Assembly (NCBI GenBank): GCA_964016105.1
Contig: CAXHEX010000011.1
Coordinates: 62,001-126,000, forward strand
Length of the DNA stretch: 64,000 nucleotides
From: Ketobacter sp964016105
GTDB taxonomy: Bacteria > Pseudomonadota > Gammaproteobacteria > Pseudomonadales > Ketobacteraceae
Direction: 5' to 3'
Shown in pieces: positions 33,469 to 42,103 of the stretch. A program made the position numbers and the translations under genes. Numbering within the stretch: position 1 is the stretch's first letter; each line of letters begins with the position of its first letter. Under the pieces are notes generated by a model. It worked only from the letters and a program-made list of their open reading frames with translations. It was not told where the DNA came from and searched no databases.

Positions 33469-34615
33469 GGTTGGATCTAAAGGCAGAGTAATCGGTTTCC
33501 TTACAGCCGCTCTGCTGCTGATGGCCAATCTTGGTCACAGTGCTGTGTTACCGGAAGATCGCGCCGACGCCATGTACCATAGCTACGATGGCGGCGGTGT
33601 TACCATTGACGGACCCGCCGTATTGGTGCGCAAAAGTGTGAGCGACAACGTGTCCATTAGCGCCGAATACTACGTGGACGAAATTTCCAGTGCATCCATT
33701 GATGTTATGGTTCTAGCCAGCCCCTACAGTGAAGAGCGCACTCAGTACAGCATTAATGCTGACTACCTGCTAAATAAAACCATCATCAGCGCCGGCTATA
33801 CCAACAGCTCTGAAAACGACTATGAAGCAGACACCTATTTCCTGGGTGTAAGCCAAGACTTTTTCGGCGATCTCAGCACCCTGAGTTTGACCTACTCCAA
33901 TGGCTCAGACACCGTGACGTCGGTCATAGACGATGAGTTACGAGAAGATGCGGATCATCAATCCTATCAAGTGAGCTGGTCCCAGGTGGTGACCAAAAAC
34001 CTGTTAATGAATTTCATCTACCAGGTAACCACCGACGAAGGTTTTCTCAGAAACCCCTACCGCCAAACCCGCTACTTAGACGGCTTTGGTGGTATGGCAT
34101 GGGAAGCGGAAAACTACCCTGAAACCCGCACCAGCCATGCCGCAGCAGTGCGGGGACGTTATTTTTTACCCTACCGGGCTGCGCTCTCGTTCGAGTATCG
34201 TCGCTTCAATGACACTTGGGAAATCGACGCCTACAACTTGGAGCTGGGTTACACTCACCCCCTGGGGGAAAGCTGGATTCTGGAGTTCAAACAGCGATTT
34301 TATAGCCAAAGTGCAGCGGTTTTTTACTCTGACCTGTTTAACACTCAAGGTTCTGGGGGCAGAGACTTTCGCGCCAGAGATAAAGAAATGAGCGACTTTG
34401 AAAGCCAAAGCTTTGGTGTATCCGTGGCTTATGAGTTTAAAACGGATTGGAGCAAATGGCTGGAAAAAGGGTCCGTGAACCTGTCCTGGACCACGATTCA
34501 GTTTGACTACAACAATTTCAGAGATGCCTCACAAACTCAATTCGCCACCGGTGAGGAGCCGCTATACAGCATGGATGCCGATGTAATCCGGTTTTTTGTC
34601 TCCGCTTGGTTTTAA
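33455..34615 (+). CDS. DUF3570 outer-membrane beta-barrel protein
   Basis: 386 residues from the preferred GTG start. GGAGG lies five bases before this GTG, inside the Gly codons of the DUF4266 tail, and a signal peptide (core VIGFLTAALLLMANLGHSA) follows. The mature start EDRADAMYHSYDGGGVTIDGP is the hallmark of DUF3570. The rest alternates beta strands and ends in AWF, an outer-membrane barrel signature. A longer frame begins at 33368 and an ATG at 33425 is possible. DUF3570 and DUF4266 commonly occur as neighbours, with thioredoxin-like genes. The role is unknown; an export or surface-display channel is a guess. Confidence 0.85.
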   Translation: MAVTRVGSKGRVIGFLTAALLLMANLGHSAVLPEDRADAMYHSYDGGGVTIDGPAVLVRKSVSDNVSISAEYYVDEISSASIDVMVLASPYSEERTQYSINADYLLNKTIISAGYTNSSENDYEADTYFLGVSQDFFGDLSTLSLTYSNGSDTVTSVIDDELREDADHQSYQVSWSQVVTKNLLMNFIYQVTTDEGFLRNPYRQTRYLDGFGGMAWEAENYPETRTSHAAAVRGRYFLPYRAALSFEYRRFNDTWEIDAYNLELGYTHPLGESWILEFKQRFYSQSAAVFYSDLFNTQGSGGRDFRARDKEMSDFESQSFGVSVAYEFKTDWSKWLEKGSVNLSWTTIQFDYNNFRDASQTQFATGEEPLYSMDADVIRFFVSAWF

Positions 34616-34635
34616 GCCATTATTTTTTAAAGATC

Positions 34636-34665
34636 GTTATGGCATAACGGCGACATTAAGTCGCC
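34636..34665 (+). terminator. Two short hairpins after the DUF3570 gene
   Basis: GTTAT/ATAAC around GGC (34636-34648), then GGCGAC/GTCGCC around ATTAA (34649-34665). No T-run follows. Probable 3' end structure of the operon. Confidence 0.4.
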
Positions 34666-34755
34666 ACCCAGGCTGACAGATACCAATCCAGGGGATACTC
34701 TTACAGTAAACAAGGAAATATCTCCCCCTCGACCATCAACGGATTGGTGTGCCCT

Positions 34756-36219
34756 ATGGATAAAACTGTCATTCTCTGTGACCCCGACCCTCATCTTATT
34801 CAACTTTATCGCTCCCACCTGGAAGAAGAGGCCATTACCCTGGTGGGTTGCTGCAATCCAGAAAAACTGGAATCAATGTCGCTCCACATTCAACCTGATC
34901 TGATATTAATTAGCGCCAACCTGGGGGAGAACTGTGGTTACCAGCTATGTCGAAAGCTGAAGCAGAACCTGCTAAATCAAACCACGCCCATCATCATGCT
35001 AAGCGATTGCCCCAACCTGGTGGATAGGCAGCAAGCAGAAAAAGTGGGCGCCCAGGATTTGATTAACCGTATCTGTTCCGCTTATTTTTTAAACCAGCGA
35101 ATCAGAAATTTACTTTTCAAACCCCAGCACGCGCCGGTGCGTGAAAGAATGCGAGATTATCAATTCCAGGTTCTGGTTGCAGAAGATAGCCCATCCTTGC
35201 AGCAGTACTACCGTACCGTGCTGGAATCCCTCAACTGCCAAACCACCCTCTGTGACAATGGCGAACAGGCCTGGAAAGCACTCCAAGCCGAGGACCAATA
35301 TGACCTCATCATCAGCGACCTGTTTATGCCGGTAATGGATGGCAAAGAGCTGTGCTATCTGATTCGTTCCCATCACGAATTTGATCAAATTCCGATTCTG
35401 CTTATCTCCACGGAACAAGAAAAACAGGTGCTATACGACCTGCTCAGTCAAGGTGTGAACGACTACATCCAGAAACCCTTCCGCGAAATGGAAATGCGGG
35501 CCAGAATTTCCGTTCACCTACGTAACCGCTCACTGCTTAGAGAACAGTTTCACCTCAGCCAGGAGTTAATTGAACTCAGTGCCGATCTGGAAGACCATAT
35601 AGCCGAGCGTACCCAAAGTATCTTCGAGGCGAACGTGGCCACAATCTACAAACTGGCCACGGCCTGCGATCTAAAAGACGAAAACACCGCTAACCACATT
35701 GCCCGAGTACGCGATTATGTGGAGCGGTTTTCTCTCCATATTGGACTCGATCCCACTGAAGCAACCGTCTACGGCTATTCCAGTATGATGCACGATGTGG
35801 GCAAACTGGGTATCCCTGATGTTATTTTGAAAAAGCCTGGGCCTTTGAACAAGGACGAATGGAAGATCATGCGCACCCACCCAATCCAGGGTAAAAAGTT
35901 GTTGGGAAATCAGCCTTTCTACCAGGACGCGGCGGACATCGCCGTAGCCCATCACGAACGCTACGATGGCAACGGGTACCCCTACGGCCTAAAAGGAGAT
36001 CAAATTCCTTTAAGCGCAAGAATCGTCGCCATTGTGGATATCTACGATGCCCTAACCAACCGCCGCCCCTATAAGGAACCCTGGAGTGTCGAGGAATCGT
36101 TCAAAGAGCTGGACCACTTGGCGGGAAATCACCTGGACCCACTGTTGGTGTCTCAATTCCTGCAACTGGGCAAAACCGGAGAACTGCAGCAAATCCAACA
36201 CAAATATCAACAACATTGA
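34756..36219 (+). CDS. Response regulator REC-REC-HD-GYP, probable c-di-GMP phosphodiesterase
   Basis: 487 residues. The first receiver-like domain (1-118) lacks the phosphoacceptor: the expected Asp in DLILISANLG is Ser53. The second receiver (137-255) is complete, with Asp188 in LIISDLFMP and Lys in YIQKPF. After a coiled linker comes an HD-GYP domain with intact HDVGKLGIPD and HHERYDGNGYPYG, the metal and substrate motifs of c-di-GMP hydrolases. The ATG at 34756 is used; the TTG upstream lacks support. No histidine kinase is adjacent, so the phosphodonor is elsewhere. Confidence 0.9.
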   Translation: MDKTVILCDPDPHLIQLYRSHLEEEAITLVGCCNPEKLESMSLHIQPDLILISANLGENCGYQLCRKLKQNLLNQTTPIIMLSDCPNLVDRQQAEKVGAQDLINRICSAYFLNQRIRNLLFKPQHAPVRERMRDYQFQVLVAEDSPSLQQYYRTVLESLNCQTTLCDNGEQAWKALQAEDQYDLIISDLFMPVMDGKELCYLIRSHHEFDQIPILLISTEQEKQVLYDLLSQGVNDYIQKPFREMEMRARISVHLRNRSLLREQFHLSQELIELSADLEDHIAERTQSIFEANVATIYKLATACDLKDENTANHIARVRDYVERFSLHIGLDPTEATVYGYSSMMHDVGKLGIPDVILKKPGPLNKDEWKIMRTHPIQGKKLLGNQPFYQDAADIAVAHHERYDGNGYPYGLKGDQIPLSARIVAIVDIYDALTNRRPYKEPWSVEESFKELDHLAGNHLDPLLVSQFLQLGKTGELQQIQHKYQQH

Positions 36220-36248
36220 GTTCCATAGCGGGCAACAGGGAATCGCGA

Positions 36249-36254
36249 TATAAT
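36249..36254 (+). promoter_or_regulatory. Probable -10 box of proA
   Basis: TATAAT lies 46-51 bases before the proA ATG. No clear -35 at normal spacing was seen. Confidence 0.4.
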
Positions 36255-36299
36255 GGCGGGCTTATTGTCACTTATATTAACTAACGGGTTCCTATTTCG

Positions 36300-37556
36300 A
36301 TGGATGTAAACGCCTATATGGCCCAATTGGGTCAACAGGCTCGCGCCGCTTCACGGCAAATGGCCAGTGCCACCACCGTGATGAAAAACAACGCCCTTCT
36401 GGCCATTGCCGAGCAGATTCAAAGTCAACGACAGCAACTGATGGCTGCCAACGCCAGCGATATGGAAAATGGGCGCAGCTCCGGACTTGAAGCGGCTTTA
36501 CTGGATCGTCTGGAACTCACCCCCGCGCGCATAGACACTATGATTGAAGGCCTGCAGCAGGTTGCCGCGCTGGCGGATCCTGTTGGTGCCATCACCGATT
36601 TAAATTACCGCCCCAGTGGTATTCAAGTGGGCAAAATGCGTGTGCCCCTGGGCGTCATTGGCATCATTTACGAGTCCCGTCCCAACGTCACGGTGGAAGC
36701 CGCCAGTCTGTGTATAAAGTCCGGTAATGCCACTCTACTGCGAGGAGGCTCAGAAGCCATACATAGTAATCAGGCCATTGCCCGTTGCATTGATTCCGGG
36801 TTGGAACAGGCCGGATTACCCCGCCAGGCTGTACAAGTGGTGGAGACCACGGACCGTGCCGCAGTGGGTGCACTTATTACCATGCCGGAATACGTGGACG
36901 TCATTGTGCCCCGAGGTGGCAAGGGCCTGATCGAGCGCATCAGCCGTGATGCCAGGGTACCTGTAATCAAACACCTGGATGGCATATGCCACGTTTACAT
37001 AGATGCAGAGGCCGACCCCGAGAAAGCCCTGGCCATCGCCGTTAACGCAAAGACTCATCGCTATGGGGTCTGCAATGCCATGGAAACCCTATTGGTCAAT
37101 GCCACAGTGGCGGATCTTATATTACCGAAACTGGCAGAGCTTTACGCAGAAAAAGGTGTGGAGCTGCGCGGCTGCCAGCAGACTCAAAACATCGTTAGTG
37201 AAGTTGTGCCCGCCACCGAAGAAGACTGGAATACAGAATATTTGGCCCCCATACTCGCCATAAAAGTGGTAGAGGATTTGGATGCAGCCATCACCCATAT
37301 TAATCAATACAGTTCCCAGCATACCGACAGTATCATTACTGAGAACTACACCTTGGCACGGCGTTTCCTTACGGAGGTCGATTCTAGCTCGGTGATGGTC
37401 AACGCCTCCACCCGGTTTGCCGATGGCTTTGAATATGGGCTTGGTGCGGAGATTGGTATTTCCACCGATAAGATTCACGCACGGGGGCCCGTGGGCTTGG
37501 AAGGCTTGACCTCGCAAAAATACGTTGTGTTGGGTGATGGTCATATCCGCAAATAA
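36300..37556 (+). CDS. proA: Gamma-glutamyl phosphate reductase ProA
   Basis: 418 residues, standard length. ProA reduces gamma-glutamyl phosphate to glutamate semialdehyde in proline synthesis, using NADPH, in an ALDH-like fold. Motifs include VPLGVIGIIYESRPNVT, LRGGSEAIHSNQAI, KHLDGICHVYID, RYGVCNAMETLLV with catalytic Cys, and HARGPVGLEGLTSQKYV at the end. The nadD start lies inside its 3' end, so the gene heads the nadD-rsfS-rlmH transcript. In relatives proA and nadD are also adjacent. Confidence 0.96.
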   Translation: MDVNAYMAQLGQQARAASRQMASATTVMKNNALLAIAEQIQSQRQQLMAANASDMENGRSSGLEAALLDRLELTPARIDTMIEGLQQVAALADPVGAITDLNYRPSGIQVGKMRVPLGVIGIIYESRPNVTVEAASLCIKSGNATLLRGGSEAIHSNQAIARCIDSGLEQAGLPRQAVQVVETTDRAAVGALITMPEYVDVIVPRGGKGLIERISRDARVPVIKHLDGICHVYIDAEADPEKALAIAVNAKTHRYGVCNAMETLLVNATVADLILPKLAELYAEKGVELRGCQQTQNIVSEVVPATEEDWNTEYLAPILAIKVVEDLDAAITHINQYSSQHTDSIITENYTLARRFLTEVDSSSVMVNASTRFADGFEYGLGAEIGISTDKIHARGPVGLEGLTSQKYVVLGDGHIRK

Positions 37557-38214
37557 CGCCACAGGCGTACTTGGGGGTACCTTTGACCCCATTCATACGG
37601 GCCATCTGCGCTTGGCATGGGAGGCAAAGTCTCGGCTTGGGCTTGACTACGTGCGTCTTGTGCCCTGTCATGTTCCAACCCACCGGGCGAGCCCCGACAG
37701 CACTGCCAAGCATCGTTTAACCATGGCGGAGCTGGCCTGTGTGGGGGTTCCCGGGTTCGAAGTGGATAATTGGGAAATTCAAAGGAACGAGCCCTCTTAC
37801 AGCGTGAATACCGTGATCCATATACGGGATCAAATTGGCGATCAGGCCCCTTTGGTTTTTATTATGGGAATGGACGCATTCAACAAATTCTGTAGCTGGG
37901 AAGAATGGCAAACCATTCTTAAGCTGGCCCATCTTTGGGTGGCCCACCGACCGGGATCAAAAATGCCTGAGCCCCACACCACGGAGCACAAACTGCTGCA
38001 AGAGTTGACCCGCAGCCCTGATGACTTGCTGCTAAGCCCCGCTGGCAAAATTTGTGTGCATGAAACCACCGCGCTGGACATTTCAGCCACTAAATTGCGC
38101 CAACAAATCAGCGAAGGCATAACACCCCGTTTTCTATTGCCCGATCCGGTTTGGGCTTATATTCAACAAAATAAACTCTACGGATACAGGAACGACAACG
38201 GAGCCAATGACTGA
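37537..38214 (+). CDS. nadD: Nicotinate-nucleotide adenylyltransferase NadD
   Basis: 225 residues from ATG at 37537. NadD forms nicotinic acid adenine dinucleotide from NaMN and ATP. GVLGGTFDPIHTGHLRLAW has the GxFxPxHxGH nucleotidyltransferase signature, FIMGMDAFNKFCSWEEW is conserved, and ISATKLRQQI matches the ISSTxxR loop with Thr/Ala variation. A GTG just before the ATG is possible. It overlaps proA by 20 bases and rsfS by 8, so all are coupled. Confidence 0.95.
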   Translation: MVISANNATGVLGGTFDPIHTGHLRLAWEAKSRLGLDYVRLVPCHVPTHRASPDSTAKHRLTMAELACVGVPGFEVDNWEIQRNEPSYSVNTVIHIRDQIGDQAPLVFIMGMDAFNKFCSWEEWQTILKLAHLWVAHRPGSKMPEPHTTEHKLLQELTRSPDDLLLSPAGKICVHETTALDISATKLRQQISEGITPRFLLPDPVWAYIQQNKLYGYRNDNGAND

Positions 38215-38542
38215 CCTGCAAACAATGAAAAGCCTGGTGATAGATGCCCTTGAGGACATGAAAGCGAAAGACATCGTTTGCCTTGATGTAAAACCCCTCA
38301 CCAGCGTGGCTGACTTTATGGTGGTTGCCAGCGGTACTTCCAACCGCCATGTGAAAGCCATCGCCGACAATGTGCGCGACAAAATGAAACAGAGGGACAT
38401 CAAACCCCTGGGCATAGAAGGTGAAGATGCCGCAGAGTGGGTGCTGGTGGACCTGGGTGACATCATCGTTCATATCATGCTGCCTGATACCCGCCGTTTT
38501 TATGACCTGGAAAAACTATGGAGCCTGTCTCCGGATAGTTGA
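38207..38542 (+). CDS. rsfS: Ribosomal silencing factor RsfS
   Basis: 111 residues. The RsfS/Iojap fold is shown by LVIDALEDMKAKDIVCLDV, ADFMVVASGTSNRHVKAIAD, and EGEDAAEWVLVDLGDIIVHIM. It binds uL14 and blocks subunit joining under nutrient limitation. It overlaps nadD by 8 bases and is followed 11 bases later by rlmH, the usual arrangement. Confidence 0.95.
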   Translation: MTDLQTMKSLVIDALEDMKAKDIVCLDVKPLTSVADFMVVASGTSNRHVKAIADNVRDKMKQRDIKPLGIEGEDAAEWVLVDLGDIIVHIMLPDTRRFYDLEKLWSLSPDS

Positions 38543-38553
38543 AGGGCTAACCT

Positions 38554-39021
38554 ATGCGTATCCGTTTAATCGCTGTTGGCACCAAGATGCCCAACTGGGT
38601 TGAGCAGGGCTATGGGGAATACAGTAAACGTCTCAATCAGGACATTACCCTGGAACTGGTGGAAATAGCCCCGGGAAAACGGGGGAAAAATGCCGATTTA
38701 AAGCGCATCATGAACAAAGAAGGCGAAGCCATGCTGTCGGCAATTCAACCCCAGGATTACGTGATCAGCCTGGATATTCCCGGCACTAAACTCAGCACCG
38801 AAAAACTCTCCCTGCGCCTCGACCAACTCAAACAGCAAGGCCAATCTGTAGCCCTTTTGGTAGGCGGCCCAGAAGGCTTGGCACCCAGCTGCAAGCAAAA
38901 AGCTCAGGAAAGCTGGTCCTTATCGGAACTCACCCTGCCCCATCCACTGGTTCGGGTATTAATTGCGGAACAAATTTATCGTGCATGGTCTATGTTAAAG
39001 GGGCACCCCTATCACCGCTAA
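38554..39021 (+). CDS. rlmH: 23S rRNA pseudouridine-1915 N3-methyltransferase RlmH
   Basis: 155 residues, the exact RlmH size. A SPOUT-fold enzyme that methylates pseudouridine 1915 in helix 69 of 23S rRNA. The knot motifs are LLVGGPEGLAP and LTLPHPLVRVLIAEQIYRAWS, ending in GHPYHR. The ATG follows AAGGG. It sits between rsfS and mrdA, as in many gammaproteobacteria. Confidence 0.96.
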   Translation: MRIRLIAVGTKMPNWVEQGYGEYSKRLNQDITLELVEIAPGKRGKNADLKRIMNKEGEAMLSAIQPQDYVISLDIPGTKLSTEKLSLRLDQLKQQGQSVALLVGGPEGLAPSCKQKAQESWSLSELTLPHPLVRVLIAEQIYRAWSMLKGHPYHR

Positions 39022-39051
39022 TCAATACAAGCAGAGTTTGAGCTTAGCCCA

Positions 39052-40932
39052 ATGCCAAAACCCATAACACTGAAGGATCATTACCGGGAAATCAGGGTAT
39101 TTGCTCGGCGCAGTGTCGTGGCTACTTTCTTTGTGATCTTTTTGATCCTGATATTGATCTCCAGGATGGTGTACCTGCAGGTTCTGCAATTTGAGAAATA
39201 CAAAAACCTATCGGATGACAATCGAGTGAGCGTAGAACCCATCGCGCCAACCCGTGGGTTAATTGTGGATCGCAATGGCCAACTGTTGGCAGATAACCGC
39301 CCCAGCTACGCCGTCAGTATCACCCGCGAGCTATGCCCCGATATCGATAACACCGTTGAGCAACTACAAACACTCATCGATATAAGCGAAAGCCAGGTGG
39401 ATCGCTTCCACAAACGGCTCAAACAACGCCGGCGCCCATTCACTCCTGTGGCCCTGAAGTTCAAACTCAGTGAGAAGGAAATTGCAATTCTTGCGGTGAA
39501 TCAACACCGACTTCCTGGGGTCACATTGGACGCTAATCTGGTGCGCCACTACCCCCTGAAAAATGCTCTGTCACACTCCATTGGCTATGTGGGCCGAATC
39601 AATGAACGAGAATTACAAAAACTGGACCTAAGCAATTACAGCGCCACGGAACATATCGGCAAAACGGGAATTGAAGCCTACTACGAATCCCAGCTTCACG
39701 GTCAGGTGGGGTTTCAAACCATAGAGACAAATGCCCGGGGGCGCATCACTAAAGTGCTGGAACGGCACGACCCCTCTCCCGGTTTAAATTTGCAATTGTA
39801 CATGGATCTACCCACCCAATTAGCCGCAGTGAACGCCTTGGAAGGTCGCCGAGGTGCCGTGGTGGCCATCGAACCGGAAACCGGTGGAGTGGTTGCACTG
39901 GTAAGCGAACCGGGCTTTGACCCCAACCTGTTTGTGACGGGCATTGATTACGCCACTTACAACGAATTGAGGGATTCCCGAGCCCGCCCTCTATTTAATC
40001 GCACCATGCAGGGCCAATATCCGCCCGGATCCACCGTCAAGCCCATTATAGGCATGGGCGCAGCGGATAATGGCGTGGTCACCTGGGACTACTCAATTCA
40101 TGATCCGGGTTTCTACAAACTTGAAAATGATCGCAGATTTTACCGTGACTGGAAAAAATGGGGCCATGGTGTGGTGGATCTGCATAAGGCCATCGTAGAA
40201 TCCTGTGACACCTACTACTATGATCTGGCGTTTAAGATGGGCATCGATGAGATTCACGACTTCATGGAGCCTTTCGGTTTTGGCCACAAAACCCATATTG
40301 ATCTTACCAGCGAGCGCAAAGGGCTATTGCCATCCCGCTTCTGGAAAAAAGCCACCCGCAACCAACCCTGGTTTCCCGGTGAAACCCTCATTACGGGAAT
40401 TGGCCAGGGCTATATGCTGGCCACCCCTGTGCAGCTGGCTCTTTCCACCGCCATTTTAGCCAATCGTGGCCGCCAAGTGCATCCACGAATGGTAAAAGCC
40501 ATTGGCGGTGTACCGATTCCAGAGCAAACTAATTTGAAGCAGATTCAGCTTAACGATCCTGAAAACTGGAACCGCACCATCAACGCCATGCGAGATGTGG
40601 TACACAGCAGAAAAGGCACAGCCCACGGTATCAGTAAGGGGCTGACTCAGTATGATATCGCTGGCAAAACGGGAACCGCACAAGTGCTTGGTATCAAACA
40701 AGACGAAGAATACGATGCTGAGAAAATCGCAGAATGGCATCGAGACCACGCCCTGTTTGTGGGTTTCGCGCCGGTGGAAAACCCCAAGATTGCATTGGTA
40801 GTACTGGTGGAAAACGGAGGTAGCGGAGGCACCACAGCGGCTCCCGTGGCACGTCAGGTAATGGATGCCTATTTTGAATCTCTGCAGGCAGATAAAGCGG
40901 TTCCCACAACACGAGCGGTGCAAGCCCCATGA
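39052..40932 (+). CDS. mrdA: Penicillin-binding protein 2 (elongation transpeptidase)
   Basis: 626 residues. One N-terminal membrane segment (about 22-45) is followed by the PBP dimerisation region and transpeptidase domain. Active-site Ser327 lies in PGSTVKP (SxxK, Lys330), SCDTYYYDLA carries the SxD motif, and AGKTGTAQ is the KTG box. PBP2 cross-links peptidoglycan in the rod complex with RodA and MreBCD. It overlaps rodA by four bases (ATGA). The short C-terminal tail after the domain is normal. Confidence 0.96.
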   Translation: MPKPITLKDHYREIRVFARRSVVATFFVIFLILILISRMVYLQVLQFEKYKNLSDDNRVSVEPIAPTRGLIVDRNGQLLADNRPSYAVSITRELCPDIDNTVEQLQTLIDISESQVDRFHKRLKQRRRPFTPVALKFKLSEKEIAILAVNQHRLPGVTLDANLVRHYPLKNALSHSIGYVGRINERELQKLDLSNYSATEHIGKTGIEAYYESQLHGQVGFQTIETNARGRITKVLERHDPSPGLNLQLYMDLPTQLAAVNALEGRRGAVVAIEPETGGVVALVSEPGFDPNLFVTGIDYATYNELRDSRARPLFNRTMQGQYPPGSTVKPIIGMGAADNGVVTWDYSIHDPGFYKLENDRRFYRDWKKWGHGVVDLHKAIVESCDTYYYDLAFKMGIDEIHDFMEPFGFGHKTHIDLTSERKGLLPSRFWKKATRNQPWFPGETLITGIGQGYMLATPVQLALSTAILANRGRQVHPRMVKAIGGVPIPEQTNLKQIQLNDPENWNRTINAMRDVVHSRKGTAHGISKGLTQYDIAGKTGTAQVLGIKQDEEYDAEKIAEWHRDHALFVGFAPVENPKIALVVLVENGGSGGTTAAPVARQVMDAYFESLQADKAVPTTRAVQAP

Positions 40933-42074
40933 GCCGACGAGATTACAAACACCAACTGGATATGCCCCAGTCGCCAGTCACCCGCCCCATTAGTTTACTG
41001 CAGGCCATTCATTTGGATCCGCCCCTCATGGGTGGATTGTTGGTACTCATCACCATGGGGCTGTTCGTGCTGTACAGCGCCAGTGGCGCCCACATGGACA
41101 CCATACTGCGCCAGCTTACCCGCATACTCATCGGTTGGGTGGCCATGATGTTCATGGCGCAAATCCCCCCCCACGCCTATAAACGCTGGACCCCATGGCT
41201 ATTTTTCGTGGGTATCATGCTGTTGATTGGCGTATTGGTAACGGGCACAGAAGCCAAAGGAGCACAGCGCTGGCTGGCCATCCCAGGCCTGGGTCGCTTT
41301 CAACCATCGGAAATTATGAAAGTCATTGTGCCTATGATGCTGTCCTGGTATTTGGCGGAGCGCGCCCTGCCTCCAGCCTGGCGACCGGTGTTGCTGTCGG
41401 CTATTTTAATTCTGGTACCCACCCTTCTTATCGCTAAGCAGCCGGACCTGGGCACCTCAATTCTGATCGCCAGTTCTGGCCTTATTGTGTTGTTCCTGGC
41501 GGGGCTTAGCTGGAAATACATCGCTGGACTCATCGCCGCCGCCATTCCCGCTGCGGCGGGGGTTTGGATGCTAATGCATGATTACCAGAAACAGCGAGTA
41601 CTTACCTTTCTTGACCCGGAAAGGGATCGATGGGGTGCGGGATGGAACATCACCCAATCAAAAACTGCAATAGGCTCCGGCGGCTGGGACGGCAAAGGCT
41701 GGCTCCACGGCACCCAGGCCCATCTGGATTTTTTGCCGGAGAGCTCCACCGACTTTATCATCGCCGTACTGGCTGAAGAATTTGGCTTGCTCGGGGTTTG
41801 CGCCCTGTTATTTATTTACTTTGCTATTGTGGCCCGCGGCATGTATATCGCCATCAACGCCCAGGACACTTACTCCCGGCTATTAGCGGGTGCCATTACC
41901 CTCACATTTTTTGTTTACGTATTTGTGAACATCGGCATGGTGAGCGGCCTGCTTCCGGTAGTGGGGGTACCCCTTCCCATAGTAAGCTACGGCGGCACAT
42001 CCATAGTCAGTATATTGGCCAGCTTTGGTATTTTGATGTCGATACAAACCCACCGTAAGCTTGTGGCAACCTAA
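40929..42074 (+). CDS. mrdB: Rod-shape SEDS glycosyltransferase RodA
   Basis: 381 residues with about ten membrane helices. Family marks include GAQRWLAIPGLGRFQPSEIMK, KQPDLGTSILI, GSGGWDGKGWLHGTQAHLDFLPESSTDF and the C-terminal PLPIVSYGGTS. RodA polymerises glycan strands together with PBP2, whose gene overlaps it by four bases. The conserved Asp of SEDS enzymes lies in the STDFI loop region. Confidence 0.96.
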   Translation: MSRRDYKHQLDMPQSPVTRPISLLQAIHLDPPLMGGLLVLITMGLFVLYSASGAHMDTILRQLTRILIGWVAMMFMAQIPPHAYKRWTPWLFFVGIMLLIGVLVTGTEAKGAQRWLAIPGLGRFQPSEIMKVIVPMMLSWYLAERALPPAWRPVLLSAILILVPTLLIAKQPDLGTSILIASSGLIVLFLAGLSWKYIAGLIAAAIPAAAGVWMLMHDYQKQRVLTFLDPERDRWGAGWNITQSKTAIGSGGWDGKGWLHGTQAHLDFLPESSTDFIIAVLAEEFGLLGVCALLFIYFAIVARGMYIAINAQDTYSRLLAGAITLTFFVYVFVNIGMVSGLLPVVGVPLPIVSYGGTSIVSILASFGILMSIQTHRKLVAT

Positions 42075-42103
42075 CACCAATAAAAAACAACAGGGAACCC
42101 GGT

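Noticed and set aside
31294..34615. ApbE flavinylation target in the DUF4266/DUF3570 operon
   Set aside because: No ApbE gene and no flavinylation Ser/Thr-GA-Ser/Thr-x-AT motif seen in these products.
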